This document shows, one piece after another, positions 34,260 to 44,770 of a DNA stretch of 64,000 nucleotides (within the stretch, counting starts at the first letter, position 1; each line of letters opens with the position of its first letter). The notes below the pieces were generated by a model. That model did no database searches and had not been told where the DNA came from. It saw only the letters and a program-made list of their open reading frames with translations. The stretch spans positions 62,001 to 126,000 of the forward strand of contig JABCPU010000085.1 of NCBI GenBank assembly GCA_016800925.1, given 5' to 3'. The translations under genes and the position numbers were made by a program. This DNA comes from Suillus spraguei (lineage: Eukaryota > Basidiomycota > Agaricomycetes > Boletales > Suillaceae).

Positions 34260-35815
34260 GTGGACCGTCTGGAACATGTCATAAGGTCTGAGTGTCAGAG
34301 TTTGATCTGAAGCATTGGGCTGGGAGCAGAGGACATCCAGTCCTTACATCTGCCATATGAAGGGCAGCTTCACTCCACCGTGGTTTATTTCCACTTTGAT
34401 CTATCCACCCTTCCACTGTGCTACATGCAAGGTTCTTAAAGATTTTAGGATTGTGATTCTTCAGTCATTGGACTAAGCAAGTGGCACTCCACTGGACTCC
34501 AGGATGTTTTGCAGCTGCGTCAATTTGACTCCAGGTGAATGGCCCATGCCAATTATGATACATGGCATCCTTGTGTTCATGTTTCTGCTTGCAACCTTGA
34601 GCACGAGTTTCTTCTGACGTATAAACTCTTTCTCAGCACAATTTGGACGCGAAAGCTCTGTAATTGATGTCTTCTGGCATTTAGGTTAGTCATCTCTCAA
34701 ATCAACAAGGTGGCAATGCTAAATAATTTGTGTTACTTCATCTGATCCAATCATCAAGTCTACTCCTACATACCTTCAACTGACACTTTGATCCTCCAGG
34801 TGTTTGCTCTCCTTGAGCAATCTCTGCATTATACTGAGCTTTACAGACTTTCTGTTGTCACTCCTTATTCTTCTGGCACACAGCCATTCTTTTGCATAAG
34901 GCATCCATCTCACTGAACTCTTTAGCATCCTCCCACCCTTGTTCAAGTTTTGCATTGACTTTTCCATCTGCTTGTCTAGCTCTTCTTGTGTGCAAGGCTT
35001 CACAAATTTCATGATGTCTCACACATGCCCTGCAGCCTGGTCTTGGATTGCCTCATGGATTGCTGATATCCAATATTCCTTTGTGCGCTTGGTATGAGGT
35101 TGCTTATCTCTTGTGTTGTCATCAGTGGACTCATTGAGTCAGTCATCAGGGCTTGATGTGTATTGGTTTTCAGCCATGGGCAACTCAACATCACTTGAAA
35201 TGTCAAGATTGTAGCATTGTTTTGACTCACTATCACTTGAGTGAGACTGGGGTGTGGCATGGGCAGTTTGGGTGTTGTCCTCAGGTGCCATGAATGTAAA
35301 TTCGAAGTTTTCACTGATCGATTCAAAACTCTAGGGTTATTTACAATCAGCAGATCAGAGAGCAATAACAGTGTACATACCTGATCAAGGTGTTGTTCCA
35401 TAACTTCTAACATCATCTCAAGCTGACCATTGGCAACAAGCATAGCATCTACGAGGGGATATGAGTCAGGGAGGAAGTGATGGGCTAATGCATTGAAGGA
35501 CAGCAAGCCACACAAAAATGTGTCTTGTTGGTGAGTGATGGCAAGTGGCTGCACCGTAAACTGACACCCTGAATGATGCTTGGTCCAACACTCTAGAACG
35601 TCCTTCATGACACACTTGCTCTGATCTAGCGAGTCTCCAAGTAAGATGAGGTCATGTTTGAAATCCAGGATGACCGCAACCCAATGGTCATCATTGATAT
35701 TCACCAGGAATGCAACCTGTCTCCGGAGCCCCGAGGATAGTGCATGCCCAATTTCACAAGCACGTATGAAATATTTATCTTCTTCATACTCCCTTGTCTG
35801 ATGTGTTTGCCATAG
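34260..35815 (-). pseudogene. Ulp1-type cysteine protease plus HTH domain, 5' truncated
   Basis: Minus-strand open frame from the palindrome edge at 35815. It reads QTHQTREYEEDKYFIRAC, then NINDDHWVAVILDF (catalytic His), LILLGDSLDQ (catalytic Asp), and THQQDTFLCGLLSFNALAHHF (oxyanion Gln and catalytic Cys), the C48/Ulp1 pattern of SUMO-protease-like proteins often carried by eukaryotic transposons. It continues as a charged helix (CTQEELDKQMEKSMQNL, 35012-34776) and, after further frame changes, HNWHGPFTWSQIDAAAKH, FKNLACSTVEGWID and GNKPRWSEAALHMADV (HTH region, about 34560-34330). The true N-terminus is missing because the left palindrome edge cuts it; the first 23 codons of the open frame (35884-35816) are antisense ICMT sequence. 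Confidence 0.75.
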
Positions 35816-36282
35816 CAATATGGTGCCCTTTGCGGACACTGAGTGAGTTGGAAGGTGAAAAAACGTCCGAGGGTGCAATAACACCGCCAGCGGATGAGAC
35901 CCTCTCCGGCAGCGAGTGCGGTACCCAAGATGAAAGAGAGAGTAATGGGAGTGTCACAGATTTTTTGATCGATCGTGTACTGCGTGATCACTTTAATGAC
36001 CCGTATGACGGACAGAGAGTCTGTTGTGTGAGAAATAATGGTAGCGATCTCTGCGAAAGAAACAGCCCGGTAAATTGCCTGACGCGTCGCTCTATAAAAA
36101 CAATCAATGCAAACACTCGCCTTTATAACCGGAAACCCATATATAATAAGCCAAGAAAAGACCCACTCATTATATGTTTGGTGAATGATCTCTTTACTTG
36201 GGGGAACGTTTGGAGGTGTGAACGAAATTTGTTGCATGATAGCAGACGAGAGAATAAGTAGAACTTTGAAAAGTGACGCCAT
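35816..36282 (-). pseudogene. ICMT-like methyltransferase, truncated copy
   Basis: Isoprenylcysteine carboxyl methyltransferase family, membrane enzymes that methylate the C-terminal prenyl-cysteine of proteins such as fungal pheromone precursors. This copy starts at 36282 (MASLFKVLLILSS), has the same sequence as the right copy down to the block LGRFFTFQL, and is then cut at 35816 where transposon sequence begins. The S-adenosylmethionine-binding C-terminal half (GPYAVVRHPSY onward) is absent. Confidence 0.85.
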
Positions 36283-36770
36283 CTTCACGAAAGCAACTGA
36301 CCTTCCAATGGATGGTTTTTATGCATGAATAACTCGCGCGCTGGTGCTGTACCCAGTGATCGAAATGCAGCAGAGTCCGCATCCATAAAATCAGGTACTT
36401 CAAGTTGCTTAGTCCATTTCAACCCTTCAATATTCAAACTTAACTCGACACGCCAGCCTGAGAGAGAACAAACGGACTAAAATTGCTCGCCCATAATTGT
36501 CGAAAAAAAATCATCGCCTTGCATCTAACGAAAACTGGAGAAGGTAGTGGACAAGTGCTTGTATGCATTCTGTGCTTAATGGTTAAATAAGAGGTTACGT
36601 GTCCCAACGGACAATAAATACTGATAAGAAAAGCCCCTGAAGCATAATTAAGTCATAGTCAAATGCAAAACATAACACTCAAAGTGAAATATATACTCGG
36701 AAACGAAATATTTAAAAAGAAAAGCCATAGGATGAGCAGTGCTTGTAATGCACAAATCCTTCGCACGCCC

Positions 36771-38433
36771 CTAATCCTTCACAGGAAACGCTTCTTGACT
36801 GAAGGGCCTCCTGCCCTCGTCTGTCCACTCCTCTGTCAATCTCGCAGCCCGAAGGAAGAGCGATCCATCCAACGCTTCTGCGCCCTCCAGTCCCGTATCC
36901 TTGAAGTAGCCCTTGGGCCGTGTTCCATAAATCGACGAGAAATGCGCAAAGGCACGCTGAATCTTCGACATATGATCATTCGGGTGCGTTATCGCAGACT
37001 GAACGATGTCGAGGAATTCGTTGGTCACCTTGGCCTCTGACGATTCAGAAAGATGCGAAGTGCCATTAACGAACCCTTGAATGTCGAGCGAAGGGAAGCC
37101 GCGTGCGATCCACCACCCAAGAGTCGATGCAAAGTATGCCCGAAGCAAAAGAATTTGCGACTTTTGCGTCAGGTAGGGCAAAAGGGACGTGAGGAAGAGG
37201 GTTGGCGTGACCAGATGCATGCTGGAGCGACCAAAAAGTCAGTATTTTTTTCGCAGATCCAGATTGAAGCCACTTGCAAGATGAAGTCTGCTGTGAAGCC
37301 CTTGCCTTCCTTCCATCCGCCAACGGTGTAGATGATGGCGTTCGCCCAAATACATTCTTCCATCTTACGTTCGATTTCGCCCGGCTGAGACACGTCGATC
37401 GTCCATTCTTCAGCGTAGCGCCATACGGTATCGCCGTGCGTGGACATCAGGCCCTCGAGATCTTTAAAATACTTCTTGACTTCCTTCCGTGAGAATTCCG
37501 GATCTTGCTGGATCTTGGCAAGAATAGAAAATGCATGATTTCTTGGCTGTCGTTCGAGCCGAGATGACGCAGGAGATGTCTTTGCGTTAAGGAAAAGCGA
37601 GGCGAGGCGACTCGTCTCCTTTTCTACAATCCCGCTGGGGTCGAAAAGATGCGGCGGCAAAAACTCATTCTCGTGCACGCTGGCCATTCCAAGACCTCGA
37701 CATGTCTGTCAGTGATCTGTTTGCGATGATATGTCGGGTCGCTCACCTTCGACAACCATGCCTGGGATGCCCATCTCCGCGCCGTATCCCACATGGATGA
37801 ACGCGTGGAACGCACTTCCAAGGAAGCGCGACAACAAGGCCGGCTGTGCGGACGCGTCTCGTCCGTCTATGAAGTTGTACTTCTTAGAGAAGACGTATTC
37901 CTCGAGCGTGGCGCTAAGGCCCTTTTCCTCCAAAACCTTGGTAAAGAAGTTTTTGTACGCGAAGTAATATCTGACAGGAAATTGATCGATCGGGACTTTT
38001 GAGGCATTAATTTTAGACTCACTTGTTGTCGCCTAGATGATCGATGAAGTTCTTTTCCGTGATAGCCTCGGGAGGCGTGATGGCGAGGCGCTGGCGGCCG
38101 CTGTCTTGCTTGTAGTACTCTTCGATCAGAGATCCGCTCGCGCCTATGGAATAAAGTGCCAGCGCGCGATGTGAGATATGGCTTGATCGACGCTCGAGTC
38201 AGCAACATGAAAGACGAATCAGTTAAGACGCGCACGCACTTATGCAACGGCTTGTCGTGGAAGAAGATGTGGTGCTTCGTATGGTTGTCCTTCAAGACAC
38301 GTATCAAAGCTTCCACTGTTTCTGCGGAAGGACCAGGATACCGCGCAGGGGCAAGTACGTGAGGCGGATAGGATGGGGTGGGGAACAGGGCATCGAGTTC
38401 GTTGTCACGATAAGTCTGTTGAACTACAGCCAT
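36771..38433 (-). CDS. Questin oxidase-like protein, copy C (left palindrome arm)
   Basis: Questin oxidase-like (DUF4243) enzyme; exons by correspondence with copy D are 38433-38240, 38181-38023, 37970-37747, 37695-37278 and 37221-36771, giving 481 residues. It is the exact mirror of copy D at 41334-42996 and nearly identical to copy A. The conserved histidine block FHAFIHVGYGAEMG and the end FSQEAFPVKD are present. Intron 4 uses a GC donor (GCAAGT). No lesion is seen. Its 5' neighbour is the helicase element fragment and its 3' neighbour the truncated ICMT gene, transcribed in the same direction. Confidence 0.87.
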
Positions 38434-38507
38434 CTTTGAGTTTGAGTGGGGATATCAGAATGCAGGAAGGCTTGTTTTGCTGAGTGCATCCCGAATCACC
38501 AACATGC

Positions 38508-38514
38508 ATTTATA
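38508..38514 (-). promoter_or_regulatory. TATA-like box of QOX copy C
   Basis: TATAAAT on the minus strand, 75 bases upstream of the start codon, mirror of 41253-41259. Confidence 0.6.
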
Positions 38515-39357
38515 CCCTTGTCGGCTGCTCGTGCATCTGGGGAACGTCCAAACACCGCGTAGTGGAGTAAGTGTTTTGTCAGACGACAAGCCCAAACGAC
38601 ACGATTCTCTTGCAAATCCAAATCCGTCTGTGTGAAAATGTTTGAAATCCAGTTCATTCGCTGCAGAAGCGAGAAATTGGTCAGACCTGGAAAGGATACG
38701 AAAAAAACAACAACGACGTAGCAAATGACGCGGATTCCGAGGTGTCAGAGTCGTGAGATATCCTCAAAAAATCACTATGTAGCTGTCACCAATTAGTTCT
38801 AGGAACTGCAGTCTAGCATCGCAAAGTAACAAAGCTATGTCTGTCTATGCATGGATTTACGAAGAACGTTAATGACTCGTCAAGGATGTCAGAAAACTCC
38901 ATTCACGAGAGCGGTAGGACCAAAACGGGAATGATGCTAGCCATTCGTTCTCCACTTGGGATCATGCTCGAAGCTTTGCGGTCGGGTTCATGATCATGAG
39001 AAGCAATAAGCCAATCCATGCGAGCAAGGTGTTTCGGACGCCGGAATGTTGACGGAAGGAGCATAAGGAGATAGCTTTGGGAGGGATTGGTACGAATAAA
39101 CCTGCGGGTGCCGAAGGCCAGACCTGCACCAGTACCCCCCCAGTTACTTGTAGAGGGGTACCATAGCTTTGGGAGGGATTAAGGATCCGCAGACCGAGGT
39201 AATCAGGTAGTATACAAAGTCCCACACTACTCCCAAATGCGGAGTGTGCATAAGTAGCATTTTGTCCTCGGACGACGCCACGGCGTCGCTATAAGCGTTT
39301 TACATAAGGCCTGGTCAATTCTAAAATGTCGTTGTCAATGTCGACTTGACCTTACGG

Positions 39358-39911
39358 CTCAGGCTCCTTCCCAGCCACTGCTTCGAGTGTGGAGGTGGCA
39401 TACTAGGGTGCGGCACTATCCGAAGTCATGCAAAAATTCAAACCCAGCACAACCTCACACTCTCAGCAGCGGCTGGAACATAACACATGTAAACATTGTC
39501 AGCCACAGTGGCTGAAACAGCGGCAAACGAAATCTATTGGTGTAGAATGATATTAGGGTTAGAAAATATTTGGTATTAATATTGCTGGAGTTCGAAATAA
39601 CATGCGACGTGTCCGCCATTAATGGTGCGATGGCTCCTATTCAATCCCTCAGTCCGGAGATTCCTTCTTTATCTCAGATTTGATCTGTGACACAGGAAAA
39701 ATTTGGAGTCAGGGCTTGTTTATGGCAACTAAAGGTTGCAGAGGCTTTATTGAAGGGTGACCGTGATGTACTCTGTACTGCGGGGATGGGCATGGGCAAG
39801 ACATTAGTGTTCTGGATGCCTTTGTGATTTTGTCAAGGTATTCAAATTGTCATCACTCCCCTCAATATGCTCAGCAAACAGAATGCCACGTCACTCGCCA
39901 AGGCAGGCATA
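39358..39911 (+). pseudogene. 5' part of the RecQ-like helicase element, left arm and spacer
   Basis: Begins with the same leader as 16597 (CAGGCTCCTTCCCAGCC), includes ATTAGGGTTAG near 39553, and a start MAPIQSLSPE near 39631. It reads KFGVRACLWQLKVAEALLKG, Walker A as AGMGMGKT (the Thr of AGTGMGKT is Met), FWMPL, then ITPLNMLSKQN and LAKAGI. TGA codons replace Trp in SQIW and a Leu after MPL. The frame continues through the 56-base spacer to 39911, in line with the copy at 17030-17155, so left arm plus spacer are colinear with the element. Confidence 0.8.
39856..39911. other. Asymmetric spacer (56 bases) at the palindrome centre
   Basis: Only unpaired part of the inverted repeat. It encodes TPLNMLSKQNATSLAKAG-type helicase sequence colinear with the left arm. 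The right arm then starts abruptly with TGATGACAATTTGAA, the complement of 39841-39855. Confidence 0.9.
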
Positions 39912-40409
39912 TGATGACAATTTGAATACCTTGACAAAATCACAAAGGCATCCAGAACACTAATGTCTTGCCCATGCCCATCCCCGCAGTACAGAGTACA
40001 TCACGGTCACCCTTCAATAAAGCCTCTGCAACCTTTAGTTGCCATAAACAAGCCCTGACTCCAAATTTTTCCTGTGTCACAGATCAAATCTGAGATAAAG
40101 AAGGAATCTCCGGACTGAGGGATTGAATAGGAGCCATCGCACCATTAATGGCGGACACGTCGCATGTTATTTCGAACTCCAGCAATATTAATACCAAATA
40201 TTTTCTAACCCTAATATCATTCTACACCAATAGATTTCGTTTGCCGCTGTTTCAGCCACTGTGGCTGACAATGTTTACATGTGTTATGTTCCAGCCGCTG
40301 CTGAGAGTGTGAGGTTGTGCTGGGTTTGAATTTTTGCATGACTTCGGATAGTGCCGCACCCTAGTATGCCACCTCCACACTCGAAGCAGTGGCTGGGAAG
40401 GAGCCTGAG
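39912..40409 (-). pseudogene. 5' part of the RecQ-like helicase element, right arm
   Basis: Mirror copy of 39358-39855 with the same stops and the same AGMGMGKT motif; it ends at the palindrome centre. Confidence 0.8.
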
Positions 40410-41252
40410 CCGTAAGGTCAAGTCGACATTGACAACGACATTTTAGAATTGACCAGGCCTTATGTAAAACGCTTATAGCGACGCCGTGGCGTCGTCCGAG
40501 GACAAAATGCTACTTATGCACACTCCGCATTTGGGAGTAGTGTGGGACTTTGTATACTACCTGATTACCTCGGTCTGCGGATCCTTAATCCCTCCCAAAG
40601 CTATGGTACCCCTCTACAAGTAACTGGGGGGGTACTGGTGCAGGTCTGGCCTTCGGCACCCGCAGGTTTATTCGTACCAATCCCTCCCAAAGCTATCTCC
40701 TTATGCTCCTTCCGTCAACATTCCGGCGTCCGAAACACCTTGCTCGCATGGATTGGCTTATTGCTTCTCATGATCATGAACCCGACCGCAAAGCTTCGAG
40801 CATGATCCCAAGTGGAGAACGAATGGCTAGCATCATTCCCGTTTTGGTCCTACCGCTCTCGTGAATGGAGTTTTCTGACATCCTTGACGAGTCATTAACG
40901 TTCTTCGTAAATCCATGCATAGACAGACATAGCTTTGTTACTTTGCGATGCTAGACTGCAGTTCCTAGAACTAATTGGTGACAGCTACATAGTGATTTTT
41001 TGAGGATATCTCACGACTCTGACACCTCGGAATCCGCGTCATTTGCTACGTCGTTGTTGTTTTTTTCGTATCCTTTCCAGGTCTGACCAATTTCTCGCTT
41101 CTGCAGCGAATGAACTGGATTTCAAACATTTTCACACAGACGGATTTGGATTTGCAAGAGAATCGTGTCGTTTGGGCTTGTCGTCTGACAAAACACTTAC
41201 TCCACTACGCGGTGTTTGGACGTTCCCCAGATGCACGAGCAGCCGACAAGGG

Positions 41253-41259
41253 TATAAAT
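41253..41259 (+). promoter_or_regulatory. TATA-like box of QOX copy D
   Basis: TATAAAT, 75 bases upstream of the start codon, conserved in copies A and C and at 66 bases in copy B. Confidence 0.6.
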
Positions 41260-41333
41260 GCATGTTGGTGATTCGGGATGCACTCAGCAAAACAAGCCTT
41301 CCTGCATTCTGATATCCCCACTCAAACTCAAAG

Positions 41334-42996
41334 ATGGCTGTAGTTCAACAGACTTATCGTGACAACGAACTCGATGCCCTGTTCCCCACCCCATCCTATC
41401 CGCCTCACGTACTTGCCCCTGCGCGGTATCCTGGTCCTTCCGCAGAAACAGTGGAAGCTTTGATACGTGTCTTGAAGGACAACCATACGAAGCACCACAT
41501 CTTCTTCCACGACAAGCCGTTGCATAAGTGCGTGCGCGTCTTAACTGATTCGTCTTTCATGTTGCTGACTCGAGCGTCGATCAAGCCATATCTCACATCG
41601 CGCGCTGGCACTTTATTCCATAGGCGCGAGCGGATCTCTGATCGAAGAGTACTACAAGCAAGACAGCGGCCGCCAGCGCCTCGCCATCACGCCTCCCGAG
41701 GCTATCACGGAAAAGAACTTCATCGATCATCTAGGCGACAACAAGTGAGTCTAAAATTAATGCCTCAAAAGTCCCGATCGATCAATTTCCTGTCAGATAT
41801 TACTTCGCGTACAAAAACTTCTTTACCAAGGTTTTGGAGGAAAAGGGCCTTAGCGCCACGCTCGAGGAATACGTCTTCTCTAAGAAGTACAACTTCATAG
41901 ACGGACGAGACGCGTCCGCACAGCCGGCCTTGTTGTCGCGCTTCCTTGGAAGTGCGTTCCACGCGTTCATCCATGTGGGATACGGCGCGGAGATGGGCAT
42001 CCCAGGCATGGTTGTCGAAGGTGAGCGACCCGACATATCATCGCAAACAGATCACTGACAGACATGTCGAGGTCTTGGAATGGCCAGCGTGCACGAGAAT
42101 GAGTTTTTGCCGCCGCATCTTTTCGACCCCAGCGGGATTGTAGAAAAGGAGACGAGTCGCCTCGCCTCGCTTTTCCTTAACGCAAAGACATCTCCTGCGT
42201 CATCTCGGCTCGAACGACAGCCAAGAAATCATGCATTTTCTATTCTTGCCAAGATCCAGCAAGATCCGGAATTCTCACGGAAGGAAGTCAAGAAGTATTT
42301 TAAAGATCTCGAGGGCCTGATGTCCACGCACGGCGATACCGTATGGCGCTACGCTGAAGAATGGACGATCGACGTGTCTCAGCCGGGCGAAATCGAACGT
42401 AAGATGGAAGAATGTATTTGGGCGAACGCCATCATCTACACCGTTGGCGGATGGAAGGAAGGCAAGGGCTTCACAGCAGACTTCATCTTGCAAGTGGCTT
42501 CAATCTGGATCTGCGAAAAAAATACTGACTTTTTGGTCGCTCCAGCATGCATCTGGTCACGCCAACCCTCTTCCTCACGTCCCTTTTGCCCTACCTGACG
42601 CAAAAGTCGCAAATTCTTTTGCTTCGGGCATACTTTGCATCGACTCTTGGGTGGTGGATCGCACGCGGCTTCCCTTCGCTCGACATTCAAGGGTTCGTTA
42701 ATGGCACTTCGCATCTTTCTGAATCGTCAGAGGCCAAGGTGACCAACGAATTCCTCGACATCGTTCAGTCTGCGATAACGCACCCGAATGATCATATGTC
42801 GAAGATTCAGCGTGCCTTTGCGCATTTCTCGTCGATTTATGGAACACGGCCCAAGGGCTACTTCAAGGATACGGGACTGGAGGGCGCAGAAGCGTTGGAT
42901 GGATCGCTCTTCCTTCGGGCTGCGAGATTGACAGAGGAGTGGACAGACGAGGGCAGGAGGCCCTTCAGTCAAGAAGCGTTTCCTGTGAAGGATTAG
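41334..42996 (+). CDS. Questin oxidase-like protein, copy D (right palindrome arm)
   Basis: Exons 41334-41527, 41586-41744, 41797-42020, 42072-42489 and 42546-42996 join in phase to 481 residues. Domain blocks as in the other copies: YRDNELDALFP at the start, NHISHRALALYSIGASGSLI, FHAFIHVGYGAEMGIPGMV, RYAEEWTIDVSQPGEIERK, LGWWIARGFP, FAHFSSIYGTRPKGYFKDTG, EALDGSLFLRAARL. The histidine-rich FHAFIHVGYG segment is the most likely catalytic or metal site, by family analogy. Introns 1-3 are GT-AG; intron 4 starts GCAAGT. The predicted residue across that junction is Phe, where copy B has Leu. Same strand as, and upstream of, the ICMT gene. Substrate unknown. Confidence 0.88.
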
Positions 42997-43484
42997 GGGC
43001 GTGCGAAGGATTTGTGCATTACAAGCACTGCTCATCCTATGGCTTTTCTTTTTAAATATTTCGTTTCCGAGTATATATTTCACTTTGAGTGTTATGTTTT
43101 GCATTTGACTATGACTTAATTATGCTTCAGGGGCTTTTCTTATCAGTATTTATTGTCCGTTGGGACACGTAACCTCTTATTTAACCATTAAGCACAGAAT
43201 GCATACAAGCACTTGTCCACTACCTTCTCCAGTTTTCGTTAGATGCAAGGCGATGATTTTTTTTCGACAATTATGGGCGAGCAATTTTAGTCCGTTTGTT
43301 CTCTCTCAGGCTGGCGTGTCGAGTTAAGTTTGAATATTGAAGGGTTGAAATGGACTAAGCAACTTGAAGTACCTGATTTTATGGATGCGGACTCTGCTGC
43401 ATTTCGATCACTGGGTACAGCACCAGCGCGCGAGTTATTCATGCATAAAAACCATCCATTGGAAGGTCAGTTGCTTTCGTGAAG

Positions 43485-44238
43485 ATGGCGTCACTTTTCA
43501 AAGTTCTACTTATTCTCTCGTCTGCTATCATGCAACAAATTTCGTTCACACCTCCAAACGTTCCCCCAAGTAAAGAGATCATTCACCAAACATATAATGA
43601 GTGGGTCTTTTCTTGGCTTATTATATATGGGTTTCCGGTTATAAAGGCGAGTGTTTGCATTGATTGTTTTTATAGAGCGACGCGTCAGGCAATTTACCGG
43701 GCTGTTTCTTTCGCAGAGATCGCTACCATTATTTCTCACACAACAGACTCTCTGTCCGTCATACGGGTCATTAAAGTGATCACGCAGTACACGATCGATC
43801 AAAAAATCTGTGACACTCCCATTACTCTCTCTTTCATCTTGGGTACCGCACTCGCTGCCGGAGAGGGTCTCATCCGCTGGCGGTGTTATTGCACCCTCGG
43901 ACGTTTTTTCACCTTCCAACTCACTCAGTGTCCGCAAAGGGCACCATATTGTCACGACCGGACCATACGCTGTCGTCCGCCATCCATCGTACACCTCAGG
44001 CATTACACATATCATCCTGCACGCATCGCCCACTTCGTGGCTTAGACACTCCGGACTTTTAGATATCCCTGGATTCAAATTTGTTGTGGTGGAATGGCTG
44101 CCGCAGATCACGCTTCTTATGATAAACTTCATGTACAGGGTCAGCCAAGAGGATGAAGCACTGGAGTCAGCTTTCGGAGATAAGTGGGAGAGGTGGCCGA
44201 AGGCAGGTAAGTACCGACTGATACCTGGCGTCTATTGA
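43485..44238 (+). pseudogene. ICMT-like methyltransferase with a 4-base duplication frameshift
   Basis: Isoprenylcysteine carboxyl methyltransferase family, a multi-pass membrane enzyme using S-adenosylmethionine. The start at 43485 gives MASLFKVLLILSS with a hydrophobic N-terminus, then SFTPPNVPPSKE, ITLSFILGTALAAG, IRWRCYCTLGRFFTFQL up to 43922. The next family block SVRKGHHIVTTGPYAVVRHPSYTSG begins in another frame at 43927. Between them ACTC is repeated in tandem (43919-43922 and 43923-43926); deleting one copy would join the blocks as FQLSVRKGHH. The rest (YRVSQEDEALESAFGDKW, YRLIPGVY and stop) is intact. The lesion also exists in the left arm, so it predates the palindrome or was copied with it. 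A missed intron is unlikely because the shift is only 4 bases. Confidence 0.8.
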
Positions 44239-44467
44239 AACGACAGCTGACATATTGGTGCTTTGCGATGGTCCCAATTATTCACCGTTAATATTAATCT
44301 TGAATGTAGGCAACGTGATCATACGAGAAGATCATCGCTCTTTTTCCTCCGAAATTGAAGGGCACGCTGGTAACTAGACTGACGTGCGATATTTTTTGAT
44401 TTCGACTTGCTATTTATGTACGTAATGCAATACCGTCTGCTGTCAGCCTCAGTCAAGCGAAACAACA
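44239..44467 (+). other. Spacer downstream of the ICMT gene
   Basis: AT-rich, no gene seen. Confidence 0.4.
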
Positions 44468-44770
44468 ATGGTAGCATCATGTCCCCTGCTCGCGACGTCT
44501 ACTCCGCCATGGGCCCCGGCCAATGCACTAGTTCACGGTGTTAGCAAAATAGAGTTCACCAAAATAGCCCGTAGGGCTGCCGTCGTCAGCGAGAACATCA
44601 AGCTGCTCAGTGTAAACTTGTAAAGTACGCGCCTTTCCTGAAGAGCACCTAACATTCATCCAAGAGTCAACCAAAATTTCCCATGGATTCAACAGCAAAT
44701 CGAGCAAGCGAAGGAATGCAACGAGCGCACAAGCACAGTGCTATTTATGGCGCTTGATCATCTCACCACA
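44468..44770 (+). pseudogene. Relic of a FunK1 kinase 5' region
   Basis: Resembles 50250-50540, the first exons of the FunK1 gene: GCATCATGTCCCCTGC, GTCTACTCC.CC, GGGCTGCCGTCGTCAGCGAG, CCCATGGATTCAACAGCAA and ATCGAGCAAGCGAAGGA. Frames are broken and the homology stops near 44750, so only the N-terminal part was copied. Confidence 0.75.

Larger units (their letters stand above)
35816..39855. repeat. Palindrome left arm (4,040 bases)
   Basis: Reverse complement of 39912-43951. Every position p pairs with 79767 minus p. All open frames compared between the arms have identical translations, and no mismatch was found in the stretches checked base by base. The outer edge at 35816 lies inside the ICMT gene on one side and a Ulp1 transposon gene on the other; the inner edge is followed by a 56-base spacer. 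The arm carries truncated ICMT, QOX copy C and the 5' part of the helicase element. Confidence 0.95.
39912..43951. repeat. Palindrome right arm (4,040 bases)
   Basis: Reverse complement of 35816-39855. The outer edge at 43951 is seamless: the ICMT gene simply continues to its stop at 44238. The inner edge at 39912 is a junction, because the helicase frame does not continue in this orientation. The arm carries a helicase 5' fragment (minus), QOX copy D (plus) and most of the ICMT gene (plus). Confidence 0.95.

Noticed and set aside
35816..43951. Palindrome as a viral or plasmid terminal structure
   Set aside because: It contains spliced fungal genes and no viral or plasmid replication gene, and it lies inside chromosomal sequence.
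43506..44132. 208-codon minus-strand frame
   Set aside because: Antisense to the ICMT gene, and its left-arm counterpart breaks at the palindrome edge.
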